64,000 nt of DNA, taken from the NCBI GenBank assembly GCA_019914995.1, contig CM034126.1, forward strand, positions 12,653,001-12,717,000, given 5' to 3'. Within the stretch, counting starts at the first letter, position 1; each line of letters opens with the position of its first letter. The translations under genes and the position numbers were made by a program. Shown one piece after another: positions 50,445-61,610 of this stretch. The notes under the pieces are model-generated. The model did not search any database. It saw only the letters and a program-made list of their open reading frames with translations, and was not told the origin of the DNA. The DNA is from Acanthochlamys bracteata. Its lineage: Eukaryota > Streptophyta > Magnoliopsida > Pandanales > Velloziaceae.

Positions 50445-53400
50445 TTAGTTCAACACCTTCTCGTAAAACCTGTCCTTGTTTTCTTCTAGAGGCTTCCTCA
50501 CTAAGAAGAAGTACATTGGTGTGAAGATCTCCTTCCTGCATCAAATGCAAAATCTGTAACATGAGAAATAAAAGGGATGAATACACAGATTTGCAATGTC
50601 TTATCTTAGTAGTCAGATGAAGACATAGATCTGCAATGTCTTAGCTTAGTAGAGAAAGACAGAAAATTTAAGCACCAATGTATGAAACATCACTTGTATA
50701 TGAAGCATCAAAATGTCAATCAATACTAACAAACACAAGCGAAGAACTCGGAAGAACAATTTTGAGAAAGAATGAACTGAAATTGCATACAATTGCTTGA
50801 TTCATAGCTCTTGCCATACAAATAGGTCAAATAAGAAAGAGCATATAACTTTTATACACAGTGCTAGAGTTGACATGCTGCTACACTGGCCACTTAAGTG
50901 CTAAAATTTTTGATGAACTCAAAAGTAGATTAAAAATTGTTTAAAGTAGCAAAAGTCCTTGTATGGATGATTAACAAAAGGAATTCTGCAAGTAGCAAAG
51001 TGGTATAAGCTCCAGACATAATAGAATGTTGTACAACCATACTTGCCCAAATCCTATTAGACTATGTTTTGACATAATCATGAAATTTACGAGACTATTA
51101 TGATATTAGGTTCCTAAAAAGGATGCACTTGCACAGAGAAACCAATATTGTCTATGCCTGGTTGTCCGAGAAGTTCAGGTTAATCCCAAAACTCAAACCC
51201 CTTAACATACAGGGGGGTGAACTACCGTGTCAGTAAGTTGGTCAGAATCCTAAGGTCCAATTATTACCTTTATATTGACATGGCCTGATTAAACGCTCCT
51301 CAGGCTATAATAAACTAACTGGATTGGAAGCATACAAATATCCAATTCCTGAGACAAAGACGGCGAATAGCATTAAAACAGCATCCTAACACACACCTTC
51401 CACCTTCCACAAGCCCTTCAGCAGCCTTCTCCAGGAAGGATGACACTCTGTTGCTTCCTGCTGGAGCAAGGCCAACAGATTCTAGCATCTTGACCTACAT
51501 AGCAATAAAGAATGTTATTGAAGTGTTGGAAACACTATTCTCTAATAACATCGAAGTTTCACTTTACCATTGTTTTAGTAATGAAGCGCCCAACAGCGGT
51601 CAAACGAAAGCTTGTTATTGAGAAATGACTAGTGTCTAATGGCAAGTACCAAGAGACAGGGGTATCTGCTGCGAGATCTTTCTCCCACTCAACCTTCATC
51701 ATTGCAAATATTGAGAGACAAGTACCAATGGTAATTTCAAGCATTACAGATGCACAAGAAATAAGTGCAATTGCCCATTTATGTTATATATTGCATGAAA
51801 TGATAGTAAAATAAAGACCAAGAGCTGTTGAATCTACCTCAAACCCAGCTTGTTTCAATGCTTCAAGGCACTGATTCGTGGTTCTTATATCAGGAAGGCC
51901 ATTGCCAAGCTCAATCTCTGCTTTAATCTTTTGGTGAGTTTCGTTGGTGGGATCGAAATGATCAGTCATGCACCATTCATATGCAGCAAAGCACTGACCA
52001 GGTTTCAGCACTCTATGTATCTCCTTGTAGCATCCAACCTGTTGTAACAAAAAAGATAAGCATGCAGGATTGACCTAGAGGATATAAAAAACGAAAGCAT
52101 AACCAATTCAACTAGAAGACGTGATTTCTACCACATCTGGTGCATGACACGTTGCTTCAATAGCATAAATTGCATCAAAAGTGTTATCAGGAAATGACAT
52201 CTTCATGAAGTCAGCCTGAGAGCATAGAGATGTATATAAGGTACTTTGCTAGAAAGATGGGAACAAATAGGAGGTTGTCACATGAGTGAGCAACTAGTTT
52301 GCAAGGTATGTCAAAATATTGGGTACATTATTACCTTAACAAAGTCACAAGTTTTGCTCAATCCTGCAATAAAATTTAGCTCCTGTACAACAATAACATT
52401 AGCATAAAACCATATCCCACAAAGATTATTAGCAATTTGAAACAAAAATATAGGGACACGTTATATAAGAGAATTGAACATCATGATTTTACAAATCTAT
52501 TCGAACTGATCTGCAAAAGTCATTTAACAGAAAGTATTAACGCTACCTTTCCCCTCGATATCTGGTATTCATTGTTGTTCAAACCAGTTATGGATGTTAG
52601 GCTGCAAGAGTTCAACAGAAACGGTTAGCTTAAGCCTTACATCTCCAATTAACTTCTCTATAGATATTAAATACTTCTTCCTTCATGAATCAAAGCTAAA
52701 ACAGATAGATGAATATTAACATAAAAACACATGCTAGGCAGTACGTGAGAATAACCAACTAAAATATCCTTGAAATACAGCTGAGAAAATCTAGAACTTA
52801 CTTGTTGGAAACTAATTGCTAAGATAGAAAAACTAACGTGTCTCCTATCTGTTCAAGTTAAAACAGATTCAATCCACACTACTAAGAATGGAAAGTAACT
52901 TTAGTTTTAAATGAGGTCCGGGGATATATGGCTGGCGGGAATTGATATACTGAATTGTCGTTAAGAAGAACAATTTCTCTAAGAAAGCTATTTGATTGTC
53001 CCTTCCCCATATGATGCAGCCAAGTAATCAACTGGGTAATAACTTCTCAACATTATGTGTAACCCACTTGCCAATTATTAAAGGAAAGAAAAAAACATTA
53101 TGTAGTTCAAATTCATAATGACTGTTAACCTATTTATGTAGCTGAGATGACCACAGAAGGATGTTGGTATCATATACAAAGTTTGCGAAGGGTATGCTTT
53201 AGATAAAGGATCATAAGAACTTTCAATATCTGCATGCAGCTTCAGCTGTTAATAGATTTTTCTAGGTATCCCGTGAAATACCAAACATGAAATTAAATAT
53301 TTGAGTGGCATTACAAATTATTAGAATAATGACATAACATTGGATCCAAGACCATGATAGTGTTGTTAACATCATAAAGAAGCACGAAAAGCTTGACAAT

Positions 53401-55508
53401 AAATATACCTAAATCTAGCAATTTCTCTTAGTGGTCCACCAATACCACACCCAACATCTAGAACCTACAATCGAAGTCCATAAGAAATTTCACGAATTTA
53501 TAAAATGCTAAAACAAAAAGAAGATTGCACATTCATGCAACAGAAGAAACTCAAGCACCTTCATTCCTTTTTTCAATCCTAATTGCAAAGCAAGGAAGTG
53601 CTCATGTCGCTTGATGCTCTCACGCAAAGACTCACCCTTCCACCTTAAAAAATAAAAATTTCACCATCATGGTACGTGCAGCCAAGCATCATGAACAGAA
53701 AACAAGCTCTGCAGAAATGGACCCATTTCTATAAACAATTCAAAAGAGAGAACTAGAGAATATCTTTGCTCCAGTTTTGCTAGTTATGATGCCTATTCAT
53801 GACAAGCTGACAACACCAACCTGTGGGCAAAGTGAAATGATTCTCCCCAGCCATACTCATAGAAGCTTGTAGCAAGATCATAATACTTATTCACCTGAAA
53901 GGTACGGCAAATGAGTGAGAGTTTGTATCTAGCTGAATCCAATTGATGTTGCATTATAATAAATATACATCCGTTTTCATAGGTATTGTTATAGAATCAC
54001 TTAATTGTCATTTCTCAAGAAGCTGGAGAGAAAATTTTCGTAAGTACGTTCTACAAATAGATGCGACTCAAATCAATACAGAAGAGATTATAACAGCATA
54101 TTCATTCAATATCTACATTAGATCCAAAAGAATCTAAATGAGAAACTCACAAGAGACATGATTAATTCCCAACAAAGATGATCCATGCAGCCGTATTCTT
54201 GCTATGTATCTGGGCCAATATTTAAATAAACTAAAATGCAGATGTAATCAAATAAAGCTTACCGAAGAAACTAACACAAGTTTACATAGAATGTAATGCA
54301 TAAGCACAAAGTTAGATCAATTTGGCCCAACAGATCTGTTTCTTCCACAAATAATGCAGTCATAAACAAAAACTCAAAGGGCACTAAAGCACAGGATGCA
54401 CGCCTAGATGCAGCTAAGCTGCAGTAACTAACAAAACCCTCCAAGCTCTAGGTGGTGCGTGCCACCAGCAGGGTATGCAAGAAAGCAATACTTGGACATC
54501 AAACACATACTTCATGAAACAATCAAGTAAGAAAAGCCTATCACTTCAAGACCGCCTTACTAGCAAGACAGAAGGAATGTTTCCAGAAAATAACATATAT
54601 ACTTCATGAAACAATCAAGCAATAAAAGTCTATAACTTCAAGACTGCCTTACAAGCAAGACAGGAGAAACAGTTTCCAGAAATAACATATATATGCCTCA
54701 CATAATATTTGAGTAGCAATGGAATTGGTTTTTGAGAATAAATAATTTGTCCTACCATATCAGTGTAGTTTGACTTTCTTCTTTCCTCATCCCCTCCGAA
54801 ACAGACATGATATTTCTCATATCTAAAAAGAAAGGCAAACAGGCGGTTAACAGTAACAAAAAACATAAAAAATGTTCCTTTCTAGCAAGATCTCAATACA
54901 CTTTAAGAAGACATCGTAACACAACAATTAGATTCGTATTCATAATCTACATGTACTCCGGCTCTCGATCCAGTCAGTGACTGACAGCTCTGCTTCCAGA
55001 TACATCTCATTTTAACCCCCGTCCAAAACAAATCCTTTCCTTTTTTTTTGGGTTTTCATTTTATTTTGAGTTACTTTCCCGTCAAAGTAACTGTTTTTTC
55101 AACACCGGTCACACCTTTTCCCCTTCCCCTAAAATAAAAACATAAGTTGCAGCATTCCAAAATGAATTAAGAAGTTCAGTGGTCTCCTACACTGCAGTAC
55201 GTAGCATTGGTTAGCAAGCGAAATATAAACATATAATAAAATCGAAAAATAACGTCAAATCGAATAAACTAAATGGTGAAAACCAATTTTTATCCTAATA
55301 AGAAAGAAATTCATCATAAACAGGACCAACATTTCCATCAAAAGATACTCCAAACATTCAAAAATGAGAGGACCAAAATGTAACCTCCAGAGATTGATCG
55401 AGTGTCGATCAAGGCGAAAACGTACTGTTCGACGGCAGACTGCACTTGTTCCTTCCCGATCTTTCCACCGAGGCCGGAAGCCAGATCCAAAGCTCCGGTC
55501 TTCGACAT
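50445..55508 (-). CDS. SMT1: Cycloartenol C24-methyltransferase (SMT1)
   Basis: Twelve exons: 55508-55426, 54822-54756, 53894-53821, 53643-53559, 53464-53409, 52601-52547, 52382-52335, 52215-52132, 52038-51838, 51693-51568, 51494-51397 and 50535-50445. They sum to 1068 nt, or 355 aa. The enzyme transfers methyl from SAM to C24 of cycloartenol, giving 24-methylenecycloartanol, the entry to phytosterol side-chain alkylation on ER membranes. Visible motifs are the sterol-binding [15 protein letters not shown] motif [11 protein letters not shown] (104-113), [32 protein letters not shown] and a conserved end, [15 protein letters not shown]. The end FYEKVLN is longer than I recall for Arabidopsis SMT1. 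The first ATG follows a GA-rich leader, and exon phases are all consistent. Confidence 0.93.
50578..50653. repeat. Short tandem duplication, ~45-bp period
   Basis: The word (A/T)GATyTGCAATGTCTTAkCTTAGTAG occurs at about 50586 and 50631, in the last SMT1 intron. The intervening sequence (GTCAGATGAAGACA) is not repeated cleanly. Confidence 0.6.
54509..54692. repeat. Two-unit tandem duplication, 92 bp each
   Basis: Units 54509-54600 and 54601-54692 each begin ACTTCATGAAACAATCAAG and end near AATAACATATAT. They are roughly 85-90% identical, in the second SMT1 intron. Confidence 0.85.
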
Positions 55509-57322
55509 TCTCTCTCTGTTCAGAGATCTAACTAATCTGTCTTTGAAAAGCGAAGACCAGCAAAAGAAAGTTCTTTTTTCTGTTTTTGGGTTTAAAAAGA
55601 AATAAGATGCCAGCGAAGTGATGATCGAGTAGGACAGCGAGCAAACAGAACAAACACACAGCAAAACCAGAGCAAGCAAGTTGGCAAAACAGAGGATTAC
55701 TGTTAAAAAAAATTTCTTTTCAATTTGATATCCCATTACATTCAATATTATTTATAAAATATTTAAAATTGCTTATAAAAAAATTTTGTGAAGGCTCGAA
55801 GAAAGTTTTTTATATGCTACCTCTGCATATGAATTGTATAGAAAATTGAGGGTGTGTTTGAAATTACTTATAAAATAGAAATTTTTTAAAATAAAAAATA
55901 TTTTTATTTTTTTTATAAATAAATTTTCTTTTTTTTTACTTAAAAAATAATAAAAATATATAATAAAAAAATTTAATTATATAAAATTTTTCTATACTAT
56001 CTAAATTTTTAAATAAAATTTTTAAATATTTATAAAAATATATATTAAAAAATATAAAATTAAAAAATAATGTTTGGGGTGCACTACCAACATACCAAAC
56101 GCACTCTGAAAGTAATCATACAATTATTAAGTGTTATTAATTGCGGATTACTTGACAACCAACCATAGGGCTTTGCACTTAATGTAGTGATCTTGCTATC
56201 TAAATAAACACTTTCGATATGCAGATAATATTGCTTGCGTCCGCTGTACTGTACATGATGTATTCTTTTGAATTAATTAATCAACCAGCAAACTCTTTCG
56301 GCCATTGTCACACAGTGCTCAAGCCCATCTCGATAGCATTGCATGTATTACAAAAGATTCGCCGTTCACCAAAAGAGCCAACTAGGATACACCTTCACAT
56401 ACTTTCATACTACTTTGCTATTTATAGAGCGGAACGCATTCAAAAATGCTACTTGTAGTATTGCTTTGTTCGGTCACCGCTGCTGATTTCTCTGTCGCTC
56501 AGAGCATATTTCAGCTTCTCTGCAATATACTTTCTCTCTCCAAATTTTTAAATCATATTATTTATATTTTAATTAAATTTTAAATTTTATCTTTTATCAA
56601 AATTTATTTTTTACTGAATTTTAATTCAGCAAAGCATACGTAAAACTTATTTTTGAAAGACTAAAACGTGTCTTAATTGGTTGGTGATAAGAGAAGTTTA
56701 GAGCTTTAGGCTTTGTTTGGTTCCATAAAAGAGAAAATAAAGCGAAAGTGATAAAAAGGAAAAGAAAAACCAAAATTTTCGTCCATTTCGCTTCTTTTGA
56801 AGAAACTATTAAAAAAGTATAGGAAAAAAAGGACTTTCGTGTTTTCTCCTTTATTTCTCCCTCCAATCAAACAGGAAAAGAAAAGAAAAGTTTTCCTTTT
56901 TCATCGCTTTCTCTCGAACAAAAGCCGTAACGTATCCACTACTCCATGAGCCAAAAATTCCAAATCCAATGCAAGCCCATCATATCGCAACTGCTTTGTT
57001 GATCACGCAATGTCCGATTAGCCATCATACCAACCATCAAGAACACACTGTAGTAAAACATAATAATTGCTATCTTCTGTAAACAGAAACAAAAATTACT
57101 AACCATCAGCAAGCGCATAACAGACATAAAGGCAATCTATTGCTCACTTGCAACAAGGTGAATGGAACTCTAGATAGCTTCACAGGCAAACGATATACAT
57201 AAAAGGTCATATTTGGTCAAACTGATTCACTGCAATCTGAGATACAACTACCAAGTTTGACACAAACGGCAAACATCACTTAAGCTAAACGAAACACAAG
57301 CAAAACTTTGATCATAACAAAA
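55509..57322. other. Spacer: SMT1 upstream region and uL13 3' flank
   Basis: It includes the SMT1 leader (GA-rich, from about 55510), a family-A MITE (55850-56106) and a region with short open frames lacking family features (56219-56458, 56621-56866, 56939-57127). The stretch just below 57323 is the likely uL13 3'UTR. No other gene is seen. Confidence 0.5.
55850..56106. mobile_element. AT-rich MITE, family A (copy 4, inverted)
   Basis: A 257-bp element. Ends are GGGTGTGTTTGAAATTA and, inverted from the right, GAGTGCGTTTGGTATG. TGA flanks both sides (55847-55849 and 56107-56109). Reverse-complemented, it aligns with the copies at 41277 and 47765. It is non-coding and lies about 340 bp upstream of the SMT1 start. 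Confidence 0.7.
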
Positions 57323-59394
57323 CTAGTACTTCAAGGGGGACAGAATCTCAAGCTTTGAACCAAGCTTCTCCTCAGCTGCCTTCTCCGCCTTCACACGAAG
57401 CTTAGCCAACTGCTTCCTCCTCTCATATGTAACCTGGGCTCTCTGCTTTCGTTTCTCCTCCAATTCCTACAAAGAGCAATGAAAGATGTCACCATGACAC
57501 CTAAAGCAATCAACTACAGCGAACACATTAGCACACAAAAACAACTGCATGCTTGCAGATATTATCTCCTAGTTTGAACTTCACTTACCAAGAGACATGC
57601 TGGCATTTCAAGTATTTAACTGCATGCCGATTCATATTAACATTGGTGCACAGTATGCATCTGCAAAATACTACATATCTGACCCGAATGATACTCGTAC
57701 AGTACACCGATGGAGCACTAATAGTTGATATTATTTCTCACCGTAATACACTTAAACTTAACTTTTGTTACAACTTAGTACAATGATCAAGCAGTAAGAC
57801 CATAATTCAGATTACAGGCAAAGTACAATCTAAGGATGGCATATGCAATCTCATGCAGCAAGTGACAAAGTCAATTGCAAATTTCACAACAAGTAGTAAT
57901 TCATCTCAGTTGAACCAGATTTTCAAAACCTACCAGCAAATCCTAAAGGGATGTTCCATCTATTTTAACATCTAGTAGGACTAACTACAACAACTAAAAG
58001 TGATGGCAATAAACTGACCTTGATGGTATCATATTGGTTCCATCCAACCTCCTTAGATAGCCCTCCGAGCAAGCAGTACTTGTGACCTGGCTGAAGCCTC
58101 AAGACCCTATGTAACAACAAAACCAACTTTAGAGAAAATTTGGCTTGCATTTGACAAGCATCCAGAGGCAAACCCAAAATAGCAAACATCATGGCTATTA
58201 TCAAATTATATCAACATATACTACAAAGTAACCATTTGGTTTCTTTGGACATTTCTCATTGCACATATCATGCTTCAGTTGTAAGATAACTTGAAGTTCT
58301 ACGTGATCCTTATTTGTCAAAAGAATTTGATAGCATTCCTGCAAACGAAGTCCCTGATCACGACATTCCCTTCAAGGAGTAGTACGATCACGTAAAATTC
58401 AGTATGTTTGTTCATAAAGGCGTCCCAATATACAGTTACTACTATAAGAGAGAACAAGCTTCTTAACAGTAAGGGTACTAACTTGAGAGCATCAGGGACG
58501 ACTAGGCGCTTTGTCTTGTCATATGGAGGTGGGACTCCCTCATAAGCCTTCAGGCGAGCCAATGCTGCAGCTCCTCTCTTGGTCTTGTGGGGGATCATTC
58601 TATCAGTACCACAAATACCATTAAATATCGATTGCCAACCATGGTTAGGGATTTTTCCATACAAACCAAAAGTTCAGGCCATTAAATATATACATTGCAG
58701 GACCAAAATTTTTCCAGAGCAGGCATCACAAAACAAGAAACGAAATCCACATCTATAGTAAGAACCACATAAGCACTGCGCAGGAGCCCTACATTTTGCA
58801 GTAACCATGACAGACGATCACAAAAAACCACAAGCACCAAGGATACTTCAGACAGGCATTATAAAATATTTCTCACATTCAGTTGAAATACTATGATTCT
58901 ACCAACGCGTGTTTGACCAAACATACAAAACACATTTCAATAGAATGTATGTCAAATGAAAAAGTACGTAGCTATAACTAATCAAAACACTATGAAGCTA
59001 TAATTCCAACACAAATTCATCTAATCAAGAACATCTAACTGATTCAAGCAGCAGTAAACAAAATCAGGTTTTGAAAAATAAAAAAATAAACTGAAAACCA
59101 CAGCGTCTTGAGATCCTCTTACCCGCGAACAGTTCTCCAGAAAATCTTCGCAGGAGATCGGAAATGGATCGGTCCATGGGATGGCTTAGTGTTCATCCGC
59201 TTGCGAAGGAATCTGAGGTACTTCATCTTCTGTCTAACGAGTCCACCAGACATACAGATCTCCTCGCAACGAACGACGACAACCCGCTGCCCATTCAATA
59301 GCTCCTTAGCGATCACCGACGCAAGCCTTCCGAGCATGTGGTGCCGTGCATCCACCACCACACGCCGCACGCACAGTCCAGATCCTGAGACCAT
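57323..59394 (-). CDS. RPL13A: 60S ribosomal protein L13a (uL13)
   Basis: Exons 59394-59123, 58599-58483, 58106-58019 and 57466-57323 sum to 621 nt, or 206 aa, the normal plant length. It begins [20 protein letters not shown]. It contains [49 protein letters not shown] and [17 protein letters not shown], and ends EILSPLKY. It is a structural component of the cytosolic large subunit. ATG 59394 is the family start; an in-frame GTG further up is not. A telo-box (59458-59465) and a pyrimidine-rich leader lie upstream, as usual for ribosomal protein genes. No snoRNA was recognised in the introns. Confidence 0.96.
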
Positions 59395-59457
59395 CTCTTC
59401 CACCCGCCGCCGCTTATAAACTAGGGAGGGAAAATAGATAGACAGGGAGAGAGAAGC

Positions 59458-59465
59458 TAGGGTTT
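59458..59465 (-). promoter_or_regulatory. Telo-box upstream of uL13 gene
   Basis: AAACCCTA on the gene strand, about 65 bp before the ATG, as in many plant ribosomal protein promoters. Confidence 0.55.
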
Positions 59466-60098
59466 TCGAATGCTTTTATAGTTGGCTTACGAGATTTAGG
59501 GAAATGAGAAATGGGTATTCAAAGATCTTGACCGTCTGATTATGGAGTGTTGCGAATGTTTGGATCGGATGAACGTGATGTGGAGCATTACACATGTTTT
59601 TAACCAGAAGATCTGGGCCATCCCTAACTGAGGGGTTGACCAATTGGATTGGGTCAGAAATTGGGAAATTGCCGCCTGTTACTGCTAAACATGTAAAATA
59701 CGTATTCTTAACCAAAAATAAATTTTTATTACAAAATTACTTCTAGTAAATTTTATAATAATTTATATTTGTAATTTTTGAATTTTTTTAAGAAAACTTT
59801 TCAGCCACCCCAAAACTATTCATAATTTGATGAATAAAATTTACGATTTTTTTATAAAATCGTCGTGGTATTTATACAATAAACTTTTTTAAAATAAATA
59901 ATTATTTTATTTTTAAAATAAGTTTTTTTATTACAAAATAATAAAAATATATAATAAATTTTACAATGTTAAATTTTTTTGTAATTTTTAATTTTTAAAT
60001 CAATTTTATATATTATAAAAAATATATTAATAAATATAAATAAATAAATTTATTAGAATATAGTAAAACAAACTAGAAAACAGTTGAAAAGGTATTAT

Positions 60099-60900
60099 CA
60101 TAGTTGTCAGACCCGGACCGACCCGTCCGGATCGACCCGGACAATAAATCAGTTCGGATTTGCAAAAAAACCGTTTATGCAATTGACCTATTTCGACTCG
60201 ATTTGATCCGTTCTGACCCGCTTCAATCCGATCGACCCGTCCGCCCGGGTCAAACCGGGTTGAAATAATTTAAAAAAATTTAATTAAAAATTTTTTAATT
60301 GATGATATATTTAATACAAAAATAATTATTAATAGCCCTATGTTGAAAAATGATATGTAGTTTAGATTTAGCATTTGAATGTGATAATACAAAAAATATA
60401 ATTAATTATTTCTTATTTGTAAATATTAATTATTAGTGATTTTTAAATTTTTTATATTGTAAAATATTTAAACTCAAATATGTATACCTAAAAAAGTTAA
60501 TTATATCTCTTTTATGATTTATCTATTTTATGATTTTATTTTTTTCTAATCTCCTAATTTATTTAAAAATTTCTATTTATAAATTTTAGTTGTTATTATT
60601 ATTTTTGGTGGTGACAATTATGGTGGCAATATTTCAATTTTTACAGTGATTATTATTGCTGTTATTATTGATAGTAACGACATAATAAAAATATTTTAAT
60701 TTTTTGTTATGATTGCTATAGTTATTATTATTGATAGTATCATTAGCAGTAAATTTATTACTATAATTATTATTATTAGTTTAAAATACTTTAATATTAT
60801 TGATCCGACGGTTCGATTGGTTGACCGACGGTTTAACCAGAAAATCGTGACCCGGACAGTTTTCTGATTCGATGTCCGGTCCGATTCTTACCACGGATAT
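60099..60900. mobile_element. Candidate ~800-bp inverted-repeat element
   Basis: The GC-rich ends (GACCCGGACCGACCCGTCCGG... on the left; ...CCCGGACAGTTTTCTGATTCGATGTCCGG on the right) enclose an AT-rich centre with TTATTATT repeats. TCATAGTTGTCAGACCCGG on the left resembles the inverted right end CCGTGGTAAGAATCGG only loosely. ATTAT-type flanks (TATTAT at both ends) may be a target duplication. There is no coding capacity. It is probably a non-autonomous DNA transposon of uncertain superfamily. Confidence 0.4.
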
Positions 60901-61119
60901 TATGCCATGCAAGAAAATTAGAAAATCGATCTAAAATATACAAATTTGTCAAAATCATAAAAGATTACCACAATCGTACAAGATGGGTACCTTCTCCAAC
61001 GATTAAAATCTGAGAAGGAAGCCAGTCGGAAAAATTGTAACACAGATTCTCTGAGTCTGAGCAAATTCAAAGTAATATTTTAAGGTTTTCACGATAATCA
61101 AATCACAGAAACCGTCGAA

Positions 61120-61375
61120 GAGGGCATTTGGGGTTTGAAAGTGGTAATGAAATAAAAAAAATTTTAAATAAAGAATATTTTTATTTTTTTTGAAAAATAA
61201 ATTTTATTTTTTTATTTCTAAAAAAATAATAAAAATATACAATAAAAAAATCCTATTTCGTAGAATTTTTTAAAATTTTAAATAAATTTTAATATACTTA
61301 TAAAATATGTATTAAAAAATATAAAATAAAAAAAAATTGAAAAGCAATCTTTAAAAAATTAAACCAAACGCGCTC
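61120..61375. mobile_element. AT-rich MITE, family A (copy 5, inverted)
   Basis: A 256-bp element. Ends are GAGGGCATTTGG and, inverted from the right, GAGCGCGTTTGG. GAA flanks both sides (61117-61119 and 61376-61378). It shares the family core on the opposite strand. It lies about 235 bp upstream of the next ATG, so it may sit in a promoter. Confidence 0.7.
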
Positions 61376-61610
61376 GAATTCAAATCGCTGTCTCCGGTCT
61401 CCGTTGAGTGTGAGAGCAGAGTATATAAACGATCGGAATCGTAAAAGAAAACAAATCCATCGCGGTGGTCTTTAACGATAAAATCAGATTGACAGATCCG
61501 GCCCATAATTAATCTAAACTGGAAGCCCATGTTCTTGGCCCGTCAATTACATCCAATAAAGTCTTTGAGAAAAACTGGTGAGCAATCGGAGCACAAATCT
61601 CGGAGAAACA

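Larger units (their letters stand above)
59395..61610. other. Divergent spacer between uL13 and the coiled-coil gene
   Basis: It contains the uL13 leader with telo-box, AT-rich remnants (about 59830-60070), an ~800-bp element rich in GGACC/GACCCG words (60099-60900), a family-A MITE (61120-61375) and site II motifs (GGCCCA near 61500, GCCCA near 61525) before the coiled-coil gene. No other gene was found. Confidence 0.5.

Noticed and set aside
57467..59122. Box C/D snoRNAs in uL13 introns, as in animal RPL13A
   Set aside because: No paired RTGATGA and CTGA boxes with terminal stems could be seen.
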